Assembly: GCA_030998225.1 (NCBI GenBank) | Contig: JAPYXD010000686.1 | Location: forward strand, 3,100,001 to 3,164,000 | Source: Diplolepis rosae | Lineage: Eukaryota; Arthropoda; Insecta; Hymenoptera; Diplolepididae | DNA: 64,000 nucleotides | Direction of reading: 5' to 3' | Shown: piece by piece, positions 19,711 through 31,412 of the stretch | Layout of the letters: every line of letters begins with the position of its first letter | Position numbering within the stretch: the first letter of the stretch is position 1 | Notes under the pieces: generated by a model | What the model was told of the DNA's origin: nothing | Seen by the model: only the letters and a program-made list of their open reading frames with translations | Databases searched by the model: none | Program-made: the position numbers and the translations under genes

Positions 19711-21214
19711 CTAATTATTATTTTTATTTTGCAAATTATTATTGTTATTGTTATTAAAATTATAATTTTTATTTCTTAAAAAATTGTTATTCGGAAAATT
19801 ATTGTAATTGTTTCTTGAAAAATTATTATTATTACTCCTTTGACCATTTAAATTATTATATCTATGTTGGTTAGGATACGAAAAATTGTATTGTTTATTA
19901 TTAAGAACTGCCTCTTGGGCTTTACTTAAATGAAAACATTTTTCAGTTGAATGACCTGGCTTTTCACAAAGTAAACAAATAAATGTATCTTCCCGTGTTA
20001 CATAAAACGGAGTAACCTTATTATTTTTATCATTTGTTTGCTTGTCACTTTTTAAATATTCCATATTTTTATTTTTCGTAGTGCGCGCGGAATTTGCAGC
20101 TAATCGTCCTTCAATATCAATACTGTCGTTAATGACTTCCCTAAAAGTATCCTTTTCTTCTACACGAATTTCTAACTCGGGACGTAAGCCGCGTATAAAA
20201 CATTGTACTATATCTCTTTCTAAATTTTGTTTAAAAGCATTATCTACCTGACCCCCATTATTGAGTCTGTGAGCATTTTCTATTCTGTCAGCAATTTCTT
20301 TCATTCTGGCGGCATAGGAAAGGACATTTTCTCTTCCTCACATAAATATGTTACCTAATTCTCCCTGTAACTGCTACACGCTTTTCGCAGGGGCATGAAC
20401 TCTTTTCAATTTTTCTATCAATTCCTCTATTGTTGCATTATTTGAACCAAAACTGCATTTTGTAGCTTCTCCAGTTAATTTACCTCTTAATAACCTTGCG
20501 AGATTTTCTTGAGCTGCAGGTGTCGGTAGCATTGCCTTTGCCTCCATGCAACCCTCAATAAAATGTGTAATGGGAGGTTGCTTCTGACGAACAATGGGAC
20601 CACCTCTAGTGCGTCGCATAAGGATACCTGCTGGCTGTTGGTTATGACTACGGCCATTTCTTTGTTATTTACTATTACTGGATTATCTTGATTTATGACA
20701 TCTGTGTCGCTTTTCTCGTCGTCGCTGTCGTTGTTACTAGTTATAGATTCGCGTGCCAATGAGGATTCCAGTTTTTCTTTCAAAGTTTTATCGTCTATTG
20801 TTATTAATGTTGAGCTTAGCAAATTGAATTCGTCAAAATAAGATAATTCCTTCGTTAGAGTTTGATCTTGATTACTAGATCCTGTTACAATGCTTAAATC
20901 TGGACAGAAAATTGAATGAAACCCGCTGGTTTTCCTGAATTTTCACTTGATATACTTTGATTATTAATCAAAGTCTTGTCTAAACTTGAATCATCTAACT
21001 TAAGAGTGTTATCTAATTCTTGTTCTATTGGGATTGGATCAGAGATATTTTGGCACTTATTATCAGTTGAAAATTCCCTACTTCTAATTGGTTTTATTTT
21101 TAAACTACCATTTTGATTCAAATCTACTATGTTTGCAAGCTGACTATCTAGTTTAGCTTGACTACGTGTTATAACTTTTGGAGTAGATTCTAAAGGGATA
21201 TTTGGTTTTGACAT
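19711..21214 (-). pseudogene. gag: E1 gag, broken
   Basis: Starts at MSKPNIPLESTPKVITRSQ (21214) and runs through several frames to an Asn-rich tail (NNNNFSRNNYNNFPNNNF). A CCHC knuckle CLLCEKPGHSTEKC is present near 19960. The middle (20374-20822) matches E2 at 23495-23947. Frame breaks lie near 20890, 20600 and 20330. Adjacent to RT with only about 100 nt between, so protease and the second knuckle are deleted. Confidence 0.8.
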
Positions 21215-21450
21215 TGAGTCATTATAGATTTACAATATTTAGTATTGAGCGTTGTCTTAGATTCTTTATTGTTATTTTAAATTATTCGATTGTTTATAAA
21301 AATAAAAAAAACTATATATAAAATTTGTTTTTCGAGAAAAATAAATTGAGATTAGTAAAATTTATTTTTAATTTGTTTATTTTTTTTAATAACAATATAA
21401 TTTGAAATGAAATTTGTATTTTTTCATTTGGAAATAATATATAGTTATAT

Positions 21451-21844
21451 AGATATAATTAATTCAAATATTTAAATCAAATAAATAATCCCTCAATTGG
21501 TTGTAAATTAATAATTTTTTACAATAAATTTCTTAAAATAATAAAATATTTTTCTTTACCAACTGCATGTGCCTTTTATGTAACTTAAAATAATTTACTT
21601 TATTTATTTATAAATTGTTTATAACAATTAAACAAGTTTGTGTATAACAATGATCATTCGAATTATTATCATTATATTGGATAAGTTAACTCGAGTACAA
21701 ATCCTTGGACAATTTTTTTTGCAATTAAAAATATTCTGTTCCTTAACAGAGTTAAAATTAAAGTTATAAACAATAGAATCACAAGCACTTCGAACTTTGC
21801 CTTACCCAATGATCGTAATCAACGGTGACCGTTCAACGTACCCA
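21451..21844 (-). repeat. E1 5' LTR
   Basis: Matches 9267-9661. On the minus strand it starts TGGGTACGTTGAACGG. Its downstream end lacks the 38-bp terminus seen at the other LTR and runs into AT-rich leader, with no primer-binding site recognised. Confidence 0.75.
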
Positions 21845-22132
21845 AAAGGGACTTATACTCTCGTGTGCTGTTTTTTTATGTTTGTTTTAACTTAAATCAA
21901 AACTTAGTTAACAAATTAGAATCATTTTTTAAATAATATAAGTTACTTAATCACTTTGGTTAGCCTCAAGGTCAGATCCATTCGTGATCTAACAAATCTA
22001 TTTTATTGAAATTTTAAGTTTTCAAGTTGAAATAATATTTCATAATCATTTATCTATTCAATAGTAATAATCAATGTGTTCAATTTCATTTGACTTGTGT
22101 TTCCCGGCCGATGCTCCAGAAAAAACGAATTA
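21845..22132. other. spacer between divergent proviruses
   Basis: AT-rich, no frame and no repeat recognised. The head-to-head copies E1 and E2 lie on either side. Confidence 0.5.
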
Positions 22133-22885
22133 TGTTACGTCACAAGTACGTAAATACTTACTTTGATCGAAGATTCCTCGTTTTAAGTTAGGATCGAATG
22201 ATCCTCGCTTAGGGATGAGGATAAGTCAATGAAAAGACACAATGATTATCAAATAATAGAAATTAAATTTATTAAAATACTTATAAATTGAAAATAATGA
22301 AATGTCGATACAATTGGTTTATAATTGGAGGCACAGGCTGTTTGGTTGGAAAAAGACAGAAGATAGAGAGGGTGAGAGAGAGAACAGTTCGGTACCTTTG
22401 TTATTTTATTTTGTTTCTTCAAGTGTTCCTCACAGCTATGACTGCGATGCGATTCCCACAGGTATGACTGCAAAGGAGTGAATATCCACAGGTGTGACAA
22501 GGACACGACAACTATTCACCATTTTTGGTACTGAGTCTAAGATCCCTTCAACGATAGTCAAACGGACCACGTTAAATTTATGACTCTCGGGTTTTCACTC
22601 TGTCAAACTGCACGGTATAATTATCTTACGCTGATAATCCTTTTTAGTTTTTTAGAAAATGCCGCACTTAAATTCTGCTCACAAAACTAGTTTTCCCTTG
22701 GCGGCGGGTCCTTTTTATATTATATTTTTTGGTGACGTCACGCGTTGCGCAGTCACCCGCTGCGTGTGACGTAGTTATGCCACTCTTTTCAATAGGTGGT
22801 TCTCTCTCTTTTAGTAGTTTCCCCAGATTTTTCTCTAGGCCTAGCTTGTGCCTATAGTACATTTTAATACGTCGCGGGAAGGGAC
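22133..22885 (-). mobile_element. solo LTR of a gypsy-type element
   Basis: About 753 bp from TGTTACGTCACAAG to GGGAAGGGAC(A), with ATTA on both sides (22129-22132 and 22886-22889, sharing the terminal A). On the minus strand it ends GTGACGTAACA. A partial relative in the opposite orientation lies at 40650-40921 (shared blocks CCTCGTTTTAAGTTAGGATC, GAGGATAAGTCAATG and AGGCACAGGCTG). No internal coding region, so solo. It sits just before the E2 leader. Confidence 0.75.
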
Positions 22886-23069
22886 ATTAATACTTTTATT
22901 ATTTTATGAATTGTTATAAATTAAAATCATACTTTTACTAATTTCACCTTATTTACAAATTAAATTTTACATGTAGTTTTTTTAAAATTGTTGTAAACAA
23001 TTAATAATTAACAATAAATAATCTAAGATAACGCTCAATAAAAAAAAACTGTAAATTTATAATGACTCA

Positions 23070-24700
23070 ATGTCAAATTCAAATACCCATGTAGAATCCG
23101 CCCAAAAGGTTATTACGCGTAGTAAAGCAAAACAAGACAATCAACTCGCAAAAATTGTGGATCACAATTAAATAGATTCCTTAAAACTAAAAAGATCAGG
23201 TAAAATCAAAGAAAATGTAGTCGATTATTAATACAAAGATATTTCAAACCCTTTTCCTGCAGAAAAAGAATTAGATGAAACTCTTCAGCTAGACGATTCA
23301 CGTTTTGACAAGACTCTAATTAATGATCGAAGCATATCAAGTGAAAATTCTAGTAAAACTAGCGGGTTTCATTCAAGTTTCTGCCCAGATTTAAGCATTG
23401 TGACAGGATGTAGTAATCAAGATCAAAATTTAACGAACGAATTATCTTATTTTGACGGATCTTATTTGCGGAAATAACAATAGAAAATAAAACTTTGAAA
23501 GAAAAATTGAAAACCTCATTGGCACGCGACTTTATAATTAGTAACAACGACAGCGACGACGGCAAAAGCGACACAGAAGTCATAAATCAGGATAGTCCCG
23601 TAATAGTAAACAACGAAGAGATGGTCGTAGTCATATCCAACAGCCAACAGGTATCCTTACGCGACGCGCTAGAGGTGGTCTCTTTGATCGACGGAAGTAA
23701 ACTCCCAATGTCACACTTTATTGTGCGTTGCATGGAAGCAAAAGCAATGCTGCCGACACCTGCTGCCCAAGAAAACCTTGCACCTCTGTTGAGAGGTAAA
23801 TTGTCTAGTGAGGCAAGAAAATATATTTTTGGGTCGACGTATGCAACAATAGAGGAAATAATAGAAAAATTGAGAAGAGTATATACCCCTGCGAAAAACG
23901 TATATCAGTTGCAGGGAGAATTAGGTAATACATTTATGTGGGAATGAAGGACTGTCCTTTCCTATGCTGCTATAATTAAGGAAATTGCTGATAGAATAGA
24001 AGATGCTCACAGACATAATAATGGCAGTCATGTAGATAATGCTTTCAAAAAAAATTTAGAAAGAGATGTAATTCAATGTTTTATACGTGGTTTGCGACCT
24101 AAGTTAGAAATTCGTGTAGAAGAAAAAGATTCTTTTAGGGAAGATATCAACGACAGCATTGATATGGAACGAAGATTAGCTGCAAATTCCGCACTACGGA
24201 GAAATAAAAATTTGGAATATGCAAAAAGTGACGAACCAACAAATAATAAAAATAATAAAGTTACTCGATTTAATGTAGCATGCGAAGATGAATTTATTTG
24301 TTTAATTTGTGAAAAGCCAGGTCATGCGACTGAAAAATGTTTTCATTTGAGTAAAGCTCAAGATGCTACAAAATAGAAATAACAATTATAGAAACAATGA
24401 TAATAATTTTTTACAACAGAGATACAACAATAATAATAATTTTCCCAGAGATTTGTAGAGTAATAACAATAATGTTAATTTATAATAATAGACAATTGAA
24501 TCCAGGACAGTATAAAAATTTCAACTCAGGATGGTTCCAAAATCGACGTGAACAATATGAAAATAGATTTTTACAAAATAATAACACTCAACAAAATTCA
24601 AATTATACTGAAATAATTTGCAATTACTGTAAAAAAACCCAGTGTAAATATAAACTATACTTCAAGGTGCTTAGAAATTGAAAACCACTGTTACCCTTTT
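23070..24700 (+). pseudogene. gag: E2 gag, broken
   Basis: Starts MSNSNTHVESAQKVITRSKA and stops after about 34 codons. Later frames at 23495-23947 and 24092-24376 carry the capsid-like middle and knuckle CLICEKPGHATEKC. A second Cys pair (ICNYCKK, about 24615) starts a knuckle that is then broken. Confidence 0.8.
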
Positions 24701-24742
24701 AAATCTGCCAATACATTTACTATACCAGCTCAAACAGTTACA

Positions 24743-25698
24743 ACATTTTATGTTAATATGAAAAATACAGAAAAGAATGAAGGGTATGTACCTCGATTAC
24801 ATATCCAAGATGGCGTTTACGTAGGAGACGCAGTTGTAAAAAATCACAAAGGGAACGCTTATTTAAATATTTCAAATACAAATGAAATGCCAATAATATT
24901 ATCAGTCCCAATAGTTAATTCAGAAGACTTTGAAGAACAAGAATTTTATAAACAAATTGTGAATTTAAATAATTTCAAACAAACAAATAACGAAGATTTA
25001 TCAAGTAAAATATTAAATAACTTCTTAAGAACTTACAATTCTCTAATGAACTCGTGCAAATTTTATAATGTAACAGACGAAGACAGAGTAGAACGTATAA
25101 AAAAACTTCTTCAATTAGACCATTTAAATCAAGATGAATATGAACATGTAGAAAAATTAATTAAAAATAATGCAGACAGATTTCATATCCCAGGAGAACC
25201 ACTTGAAGCTACTAATGTATTACAGCATTCAATTCCTACTGTAGATGACACTCCAATTTTTTCAAGACAATATAGATTTCCCCCAGTTCACAAGGAAAAA
25301 ATTACAAGACAAGTCGATGAATTATTAAAAAATAAAATAATCAAGCCCTCACAATCACAATATAACACTCCAGTGTGGATAGTTCCTAAAAAACCTGATT
25401 CTCAAAGGAAAAAATAAAATGCAGAATGCTTCTTGATTTTCGTGAATTAAATGAAAAAACAATTTGCGATTCGTATCCTCTACGTAATATAAACGATATA
25501 CTTGATTCTCTAGGATCAGCAAAATATTTTTCAGTGTTTGATTTAGCTACTGGTTTTCACCATATAAAAATGGACCCAAAAGTCTCTCATAAAACCGCAT
25601 TTTCTACACCTCACGGTCATTACGAATTCGATAGAATGCTTTTCGGTCTTAAAACTGCACCAGCAACATTTCAAAGATTAATGGATTTAACCTTCTAA
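24743..25698 (+). pseudogene. pol: E2 reverse transcriptase, catalytic box deleted
   Basis: Frame 24758-25417, then 25426-25698 after a one-base shift. It has the pre-RT LHIQDGVYVGDAVV, WIVPKKP, MLLDFRELNEKT and FSVFDLATGFHHI blocks. The frame ends at FQRLMDLTF; the YLDD region present in E1 is missing, and the sequence jumps to late RT/RNase H (NWTEK...). No protease motif precedes it. Confidence 0.88.
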
Positions 25699-25699
25699 T

Positions 25700-26290
25700 T
25701 GGACAGAAAAATAAGAAGCAGCTTTCGATATTGTAAAAGCAAAATTATGTGAAGAACCACTTTTACAACGACCTGATTTTTCTCAACCTTTTATACTCGC
25801 AACACATGCCTCAGGATTTGCAATAGGACGTATTTTATCACAAGGTAAAATAGGGAAAGATAAACCAATAGTATATGCTTCACGTAGTTCGAGTGATACT
25901 GAGAAAAAATATGATACATATGAAGAAGAAGCTCTTGCTACAATATTTTGTGTAACTCATTTTCGTCCTTATTTCTATGGAAGAAAATTTACTTCGATGA
26001 CTGATCACAAACCTCTCGTTTGGTTTCAAAATTCTAAAGACCCTTGTAGACGAGTTTCACGTTGGAGATTGAAACTCGCAGAATATGATTTTGATGTAAT
26101 TTACAAAGCAGGAAAAATGAATGTTAATGCAGACGCTCTCTCAAGAAACCCTATTGATGATAACATGGAGAAATCAAGATATTCACAAGTTGATGACATT
26201 GATACTTTTATGACTTCTCATGAAAAAATGTTATCCATAAAAATTTCACAAGGAATAAACAAGAAAACTCTGAAAATGAGGTAAGACCTT
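25700..26290 (+). pseudogene. E2 RNase H remnant
   Basis: DASGFAIG is degraded to HASGFAIG. Then come YASRSS, YEEEALATIF and the open frame 25997-26284 with MTDHKPLVWFQNSKDP, WRLKLAEYDFDVIYKAGK and NADALSRNPIDD. Confidence 0.8.
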
Positions 26291-26439
26291 TAAAACGAAG
26301 AAACTTGAATCCGAGAATCGTACCAGATAACGTAGATCATTTTAGCGAAATTTCGGAAGCCTAAATATTAAAATATTGACTCAAAAGTTCCAGAATTTTT
26401 TCAAGAATCCCTTAGTAAAGAATCATTTAGGAAGATTGG

Positions 26440-27230
26440 TAAGAATATTTTTAAATACACAAATTTATTATAAAATATGGCTTCCAGACTTATTTTTATG
26501 ACAATATTTTTATTAAGTCCAGTGCTTTCCAAAAATACGAAAATTTAGTATGGAATACTATTACTACAAGAGTACAAAAGAGAATACAACAAGAAAAAGC
26601 AAAAAAATTGAATCAAAATGAAATTCAAGAAAAATCAGACGAAAATTTTTCTTCTAAACCTCTTGTGAAAATATCCCGAGAAAATCTAGTTACACATTTA
26701 AAAAATATTCCCTCTCAAACAAAAAGAAAGAGAGGTAGACCAAGAAAACAAATATATCAAAATGAATTACCAGAAATAAATATGCAAAAAGGAAGCGGAA
26801 CAAAAGTAGAATCAGATTCCGACTCTGGTCCTGATTATTTAGATTATTTGAGACAAACTCAAGCAAAAAACAAAAAGAAGAAGAATGCCACGAAGCCAAA
26901 AAATATTAATGAATTTGAAAGCGAAGAAAGTTAAAATTATTTTTCAACCTCAGAAGATAAAATCAACGACATTGAAACCGCACACGAAGAAAATGATGGA
27001 GAAAATTATGATGAGAGTTTGGAAGAAAATTTTGAAGAAGATTTTGAAGAAAATTTCGAAAAGCATTTTGAACAGAATTTTGAAGAAAGTTTTGAAGACA
27101 ATCTTGAGAAAAATGTTGAAGAAAAGTTTGAAGAAAACCAAGAAGAAAACTTGGAAGAAAAATTTGATGAGTCTTATTTTAAAGAAAATTTGAAACTAAA
27201 CCGATGATCTCAAATAAATTCTGGAATAAA
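26440..27230 (+). pseudogene. E2 pol linker with AT-hook and acidic repeats
   Basis: TKRKRGRPRKQIYQNELPEI (AT-hook KRGRPRK) in 26608-26934. Then in 27019-27207 an acidic run of FEENFEKHFEQNFEES type with about ten (D/E)xxFE units. Same order as E1. Confidence 0.75.
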
Positions 27231-27270
27231 CGATAATGATCATGATAATTATAATCGTCCACCCCCAGAA

Positions 27271-28277
27271 ATGATAACGAGGGAAAATATAGTTGAATGT
27301 CGCGATCAATTAACTATGCGAAATGATAATTATGCATATTTTGTTATAAAAAATGGAACTCCTCGCGACAACGGATCAAAAACTTTAGAAAAACGTAAAA
27401 CTTTACCAAAATTTAAAAATGTACAAGAAGGGATAGCAAAAGTAACTAAAAAAGGAAACTACAACTATTTTGCACTTCCAATTGAAGAAGAAACTGAAGA
27501 CATTTTGTCCGAAACTTTAAATAATATAAAATTATCAATGAACTCATCACATTAATTATCTCAAAAATTTAAATTACGATCAATTACTATTTCTGAAACT
27601 TCCAGAATTAATCATATACCTTGGGAAGAAGTGAAATCAATTTTCGACTCAATTTTTTCAAATTCAACTACAAAAATTATAGTTTGTAATAGAATAACGC
27701 AGTATCCAACAAAAGAGCAACGAACTCATTCAATTGTAGAAGCTCATTCTTCAGCATCAGTAGGCCATAAAGGCGTTACAAAAATTTATAGCCAAATTGG
27801 CCAAAACTTTTTTTGGGAAAATATGAAAGTAGACATTCAAAAATATATTCAAGGCTGTTTACAATGTCAACTGAAAAAAGTAATCAGAGTCAAAACAAAA
27901 AATTCTATGGTAATCACTGACACACCCACTACTGCTTTTGAAAAAATATCAATGGACATTGTTGGTCCACTACCTGAGACAAAATCTGGTAACTTATACC
28001 ATATATTCTAACCATACAAGACAATTTTACAAAATATTTTTCAGCAATACCTCTTCCGAATCACCAAGCTAGTATGATAACAGATGCTTTCGTGAAAAAA
28101 TTTATTTGCATATTTGGATCACCGAAAGGAGTACTTACTGACCAAGGCAGAGATTTTTTAAGTAATTTATTAAAAAGATTGGCAAAACTTTTTAGAATTA
28201 AACAATTTCGTACCACAGCTTTCCACCCTCAATCAAACGGATCATTAGTACGATCACATCATGTTTTAGGAGAATAT
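27271..28277 (+). pseudogene. pol: E2 integrase, first part
   Basis: HHCC module (HSIVEAHSSASVGHKG...CLQCQ), SMDIVGPLPETKSGN with Asp 1, VLTDQGRDFL with Asp 2 and FHPQSNGSLVRSHH, where Val replaces the catalytic Glu seen in E1. Cut by the insertion at 28278 inside the codons after HHVLGEY. Confidence 0.85.
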
Positions 28278-28370
28278 TGTTATGGGTTGAACCCCGATGC
28301 TGGGAATCGAACCTGAGCCTCCTTGGCTCCGGTGTTCTAGCTGTCCTCTAGTGTCGGTTGTCTGCTTGTC

Positions 28371-28937
28371 CTAGGCTTGCATGTAGAAACTTATATTAGG
28401 GCAGACTAAGTTTCTACGTGGGTCCTTCTTAATGTACGTGCGGGAGTCGCGGAAGAACTTTTCCACCATGTACTGACGGTTTTGGTGGTAGCTCTCCTGG
28501 CCAGGCACTGGCGGCACCACCGAGTCTTGGCGTTTCGTGGGCCGCGCTTGACTGCCACCGGGCAGTTCCAGACCGAGCGACAAGACCGCCTCTCGATCTG
28601 ACCCAGGGGACACAGGGAAGAGAGTCCTCCTTTCACGGCAGAACTTTGCCCGGATACGTCTCAAGATCCTGAGTAGTTTCCTCGGAGACTCGCTCGATGG
28701 TGGAGGGAGTGGGAACCTCCCCTCAGGTGTCAAGCCCAGAATTGATTGGGCGCAAGACGTTGGCAGCTCCTTCGGCGGTGTTCTTGGCGTTGCGTCGTCC
28801 CCGGTAACGTGAGGTGGTGGAGGTGTGTGATTCCCCTGGGGGCTGACTGCGCTGCTTGGCGGGGTGAGGATCCTCAGCCGAGCCTGTTCCAGCAGGAACC
28901 TAGCTTGGTTTCGACGCTGTCGTGGGTTCAGTCCCAT
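28371..28937 (-). CDS. hypothetical Pro/Arg-rich frame, 188 codons
   Basis: Open minus frame starting MGLNPRQRRNQARFLLEQAR. GC-rich unlike its surroundings, with Pro-rich stretches (PPPPHV, PLPPPSSESP), a basic region LLRILRRIRAKFCRERR and an EKFFRDSRTYIKKDPRR end. No family recognised. Could be a gag-like or chance frame in GC-rich repeat DNA. Confidence 0.3.
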   Translation of the reverse strand: MGLNPRQRRNQARFLLEQARLRILTPPSSAVSPQGNHTPPPPHVTGDDATPRTPPKELPTSCAQSILGLTPEGRFPLPPPSSESPRKLLRILRRIRAKFCRERRTLFPVSPGSDREAVLSLGLELPGGSQARPTKRQDSVVPPVPGQESYHQNRQYMVEKFFRDSRTYIKKDPRRNLVCPNISFYMQA

Positions 28938-29010
28938 ACGTCAGAAGTCCGAGATGCGACCCGGGGGGCATCGACGGAAACAGAGTTGGGGGAGAACCCG
29001 GATTTCAGTT

Positions 29011-29120
29011 CGTTCTATGATCTTAAGTTGCGTTCAATGATCTTCAATTGCGTTCAATGATCTTAAATTGCGCTCGATAATTTTAAATTGTGTTCAATGA
29101 TCTTAAATTGCGTTCAATGG
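29011..29120 (+). repeat. 20-bp tandem repeat A
   Basis: Five and a half units of CGTTCAATGATCTTAAATTG at exactly 20-bp spacing (29011, 29031, 29051, 29071, 29091, 29111) with single-base variants. Confidence 0.9.
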
Positions 29121-29230
29121 TCCAGTTTCGGGTCCGTGCATTCGGTCCCACACGTCAGGAGTCCGTGATGCGACCCAAAGGGCATCAACGAAAGCTGAGC
29201 TGGGAGGGAACCAGGGCCCCGCTGGTGGTG

Positions 29231-29370
29231 AGGCTGCTTGGCTACTGCTGAGGCTGCTGGGCTACTGCTGAGGCTGCTGGGCTACTGCTGAGGCTGCTTC
29301 GATACTGCTGAGGCTGCTTGGCTACTTCTGAAGCTGCTTGGCTACTGCTGAGACTGCTTGGCTGGTGGTG
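29231..29370 (+). repeat. 20-bp tandem repeat B
   Basis: Seven units of AGGCTGCTTGGCTACTGCTG at exactly 20-bp spacing (29231 to 29351). Unrelated in sequence to repeat A but with the same period. A looser CGTTCAAG series follows at 29415-29495. Confidence 0.9.
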
Positions 29371-30069
29371 GACTGCGTCGGTTGATGCAGGAGCTGCATC
29401 CGAGGTGATGAAGGCGTTCAAGGTTTCGATTTCGTTCAAGATTTCAATGCGTTCAAGGTTCGGTGCGTTCAAAGTTCAGTGCGTTCTAAGATGATTGGTT
29501 TTTTCCATCCTGAGAAGGACAGGTGTATGTTAAATTTGGTCCTCAAAAGGACAGTTGGAGTTATTGCAGAAAAAGAACGGCAAGAATATTCCTTGCCCTC
29601 AAAAGGGCAGTTGGGGTTCTCGTATAAAGAGACTTTTATTCTTCCACAAGTAGTCATTGTTTCTTTTTTTGGGGAAAAATTTAATGGACAAAACCCATTA
29701 GTTGTGTATGTTATATTTATCACTAAGACTAGGACTTAAGACTATGATGCTGAGTATATCGCATGTTATTTTATCAATATATGGTACGGCATTTTATATT
29801 TCATTCTGAAAGGCGTTTCCTCTACAGTTAACACTCTCGCTTCCTGCATGTCCGCGACAAGCATAATCTGATTCTCAAAATAGTCCTTTGTTCTGGCATA
29901 AATTTCTTCTTCTACAAATTTTAAGTTCAGTCTTTGGTGGATATCTACACTTTTATCACTAGATTTCGCATTTATCATCATTCTTATAATTTTATTTTGT
30001 ACTCTTTGCAGCTTACTGACTTATGAGCTTAGCGGCGGTCTACTTATTCACTACTGAGCTTGGCGACGC

Positions 30070-30510
30070 GCACCAATCAGAAGCGTCGGAAGGGCTTGGG
30101 TCCAGAGCTCTGACGTGATTGGTCAACAGCTCCAAAGGTCCCGCAGCAATGAGAAGCATTAAAAGGTCTCCTGGGAAAACTTATGTGTCGTTAAGACGCG
30201 TTGAGGCTCGGAGACCGTGCTGCGATGTGATTGGTCGAGAACTCGAGAGGTCCCGCACCAATGAGAAGCGTTGTAGGTCTCTTTGTGAAACTTATGCATC
30301 ATTGAGACGCGATGAGGCTCGGGGACCGTGCTGCGATGTGATTGGTCGATAACTCGAGAGGTCCCGCACCAATGAGAAGCGTTGTAGGTCTCCTTGTAAA
30401 ACCTATGTGTTATTAATACGTGTTGAAGCTTGGGGACCGTGCTGCGATGTGATTGGTCGAGAGTTCGAAAGGTCCCGCACCAATAGGAAGCGTTGAAAGG
30501 ATCCCGGAAA
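30070..30510 (+). repeat. 111-bp tandem array with paired CCAAT motifs
   Basis: Four units at 111-bp spacing (CTGCGATGTG at 30220, 30331 and 30442, with a diverged first unit). Each holds GTGATTGGTCGA and, about 25 bp on, CCGCACCAATGAGAAGCG, i.e. an ATTGG/CCAAT pair. The period is a multiple of three, which explains a repetitive open frame on the minus strand. Confidence 0.88.
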
Positions 30511-30655
30511 AACACGCGCACGATATTATGATTTAATTTTGGTACATGATTAATATGATATCGCTAATAACAGAAATGTTGATTGTACTAAGATTATAAT
30601 GATAATGGTAATAATAATGTTAACAACAAAAGTAATAATAATGAAAATCATAGTA

Positions 30656-31412
30656 AAGGGTTTCCCAATAAGGGTGATATGTTTTGAAATTGAAAAAAAA
30701 CACTGAATATTCATTCGGAATTGATCGAAATCTTTTTTATTATATTGGATATTCTATGCCATTTATGATTTAAACAATATATCGGCCAAATGTCCCCCGA
30801 GACTTGAGCCAAAAATGCGCATCATCAGAAAAGATGATTTTTTGATGAAAATTGGGATCATTTTCAATTGATTCCAGAGCCCAATCCGCGAACTCCCGAC
30901 ACAAACGATGGTCATTAGGCTTCAGTTCTTGGGCCAGAATCATCTTATAGGGATGCAGGCCAAGATCCAATCGCAAAATACGCCAGGTAGTCATCCTGGA
31001 CAGGCCCAATTCCTGAGATCGGCGTGGCACGGACAATTCACGGTTTTCCTCGATACTGGCCTGTACGGCGGCTATATTCTGTGTAGAACGTGCGGAACGC
31101 ATACGATTTTTAGGCTTAGTATCCAATAGAGTAAATTCACTCTCCAACTTATCGATTATTCGACGAATTGAGAGCGCGGATGGAGCAGAATGACGACCAT
31201 ATTTTGCACGATATGCTCTTTGAACACCGACAAAACTTCTCGAATTTTGATAAAATAATTGGACAATTTCCAAACGTTGTGGAAGCGTGAAACTACTCAT
31301 GATTAAATGGCAAACCTTACTGATGACAACTGACAGCAGACGTCAAAAATTTCAGTTCAAATGAGCCCGATAGGGACATTCAAAATCATATCACCCCTAT
31401 TGGGAAGCCCTT
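30656..31412 (-). mobile_element. internally deleted mariner-like element, 757 bp
   Basis: Inverted ends AAGGGTTTCCCAATAAGGG and AAGGGCTTCCCAATAGGGG with flanking TA (30654-30655, 31413-31414). The minus frame 31300-30770 gives the N-terminal half of a transposase (MSSFTLPQRLEIVQLFYQNS, two HTH-type regions, then IIFSDDAHFWL with the first catalytic Asp) and then runs into the 3' end. The rest of the catalytic domain is deleted. Confidence 0.85.

Larger units (their letters stand above)
9229..21844 (-). mobile_element. E1: Ty3/gypsy (errantivirus-like) provirus with accessory genes
   Basis: Minus-strand element of about 12.6 kb bounded by related direct repeats at 9229-9661 and 21451-21844. 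Order 5'-3' on its own strand: LTR, gag with zinc knuckle, RT, RNase H, AT-hook and acidic linker, integrase, CARD frame, chuvirus-like glycoprotein, dsRBD frames, CCHC knuckle, F-type Env, LTR. The aspartic protease is missing and every gene has breaks, so it is an old defective copy. Gypsy elements of this type are usually 7-9 kb; the excess is the accessory block between pol and env. A nested second element cannot be excluded, but I saw no extra LTR inside. Confidence 0.8.

Noticed and set aside
26950..27141. Phe-rich minus frame that looks membrane-like
   Set aside because: Antisense shadow of the E2 acidic repeat.
28278..28370. B-box-like GGTTCGATTCCC on the minus strand at the start of the 3.37 kb insertion
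   Set aside because: No convincing A box or cloverleaf; left as part of the LTR-like sequence.
29011..29370. Regular 20-bp repeats resembling a CRISPR array
   Set aside because: Units are directly adjacent with no unique spacers, and the DNA is insect nuclear; they are minisatellites.
30159..30521. 120-codon minus frame with repeated YNASHWCGTSR
   Set aside because: It is the 111-bp tandem repeat read in frame; the period is a multiple of three.
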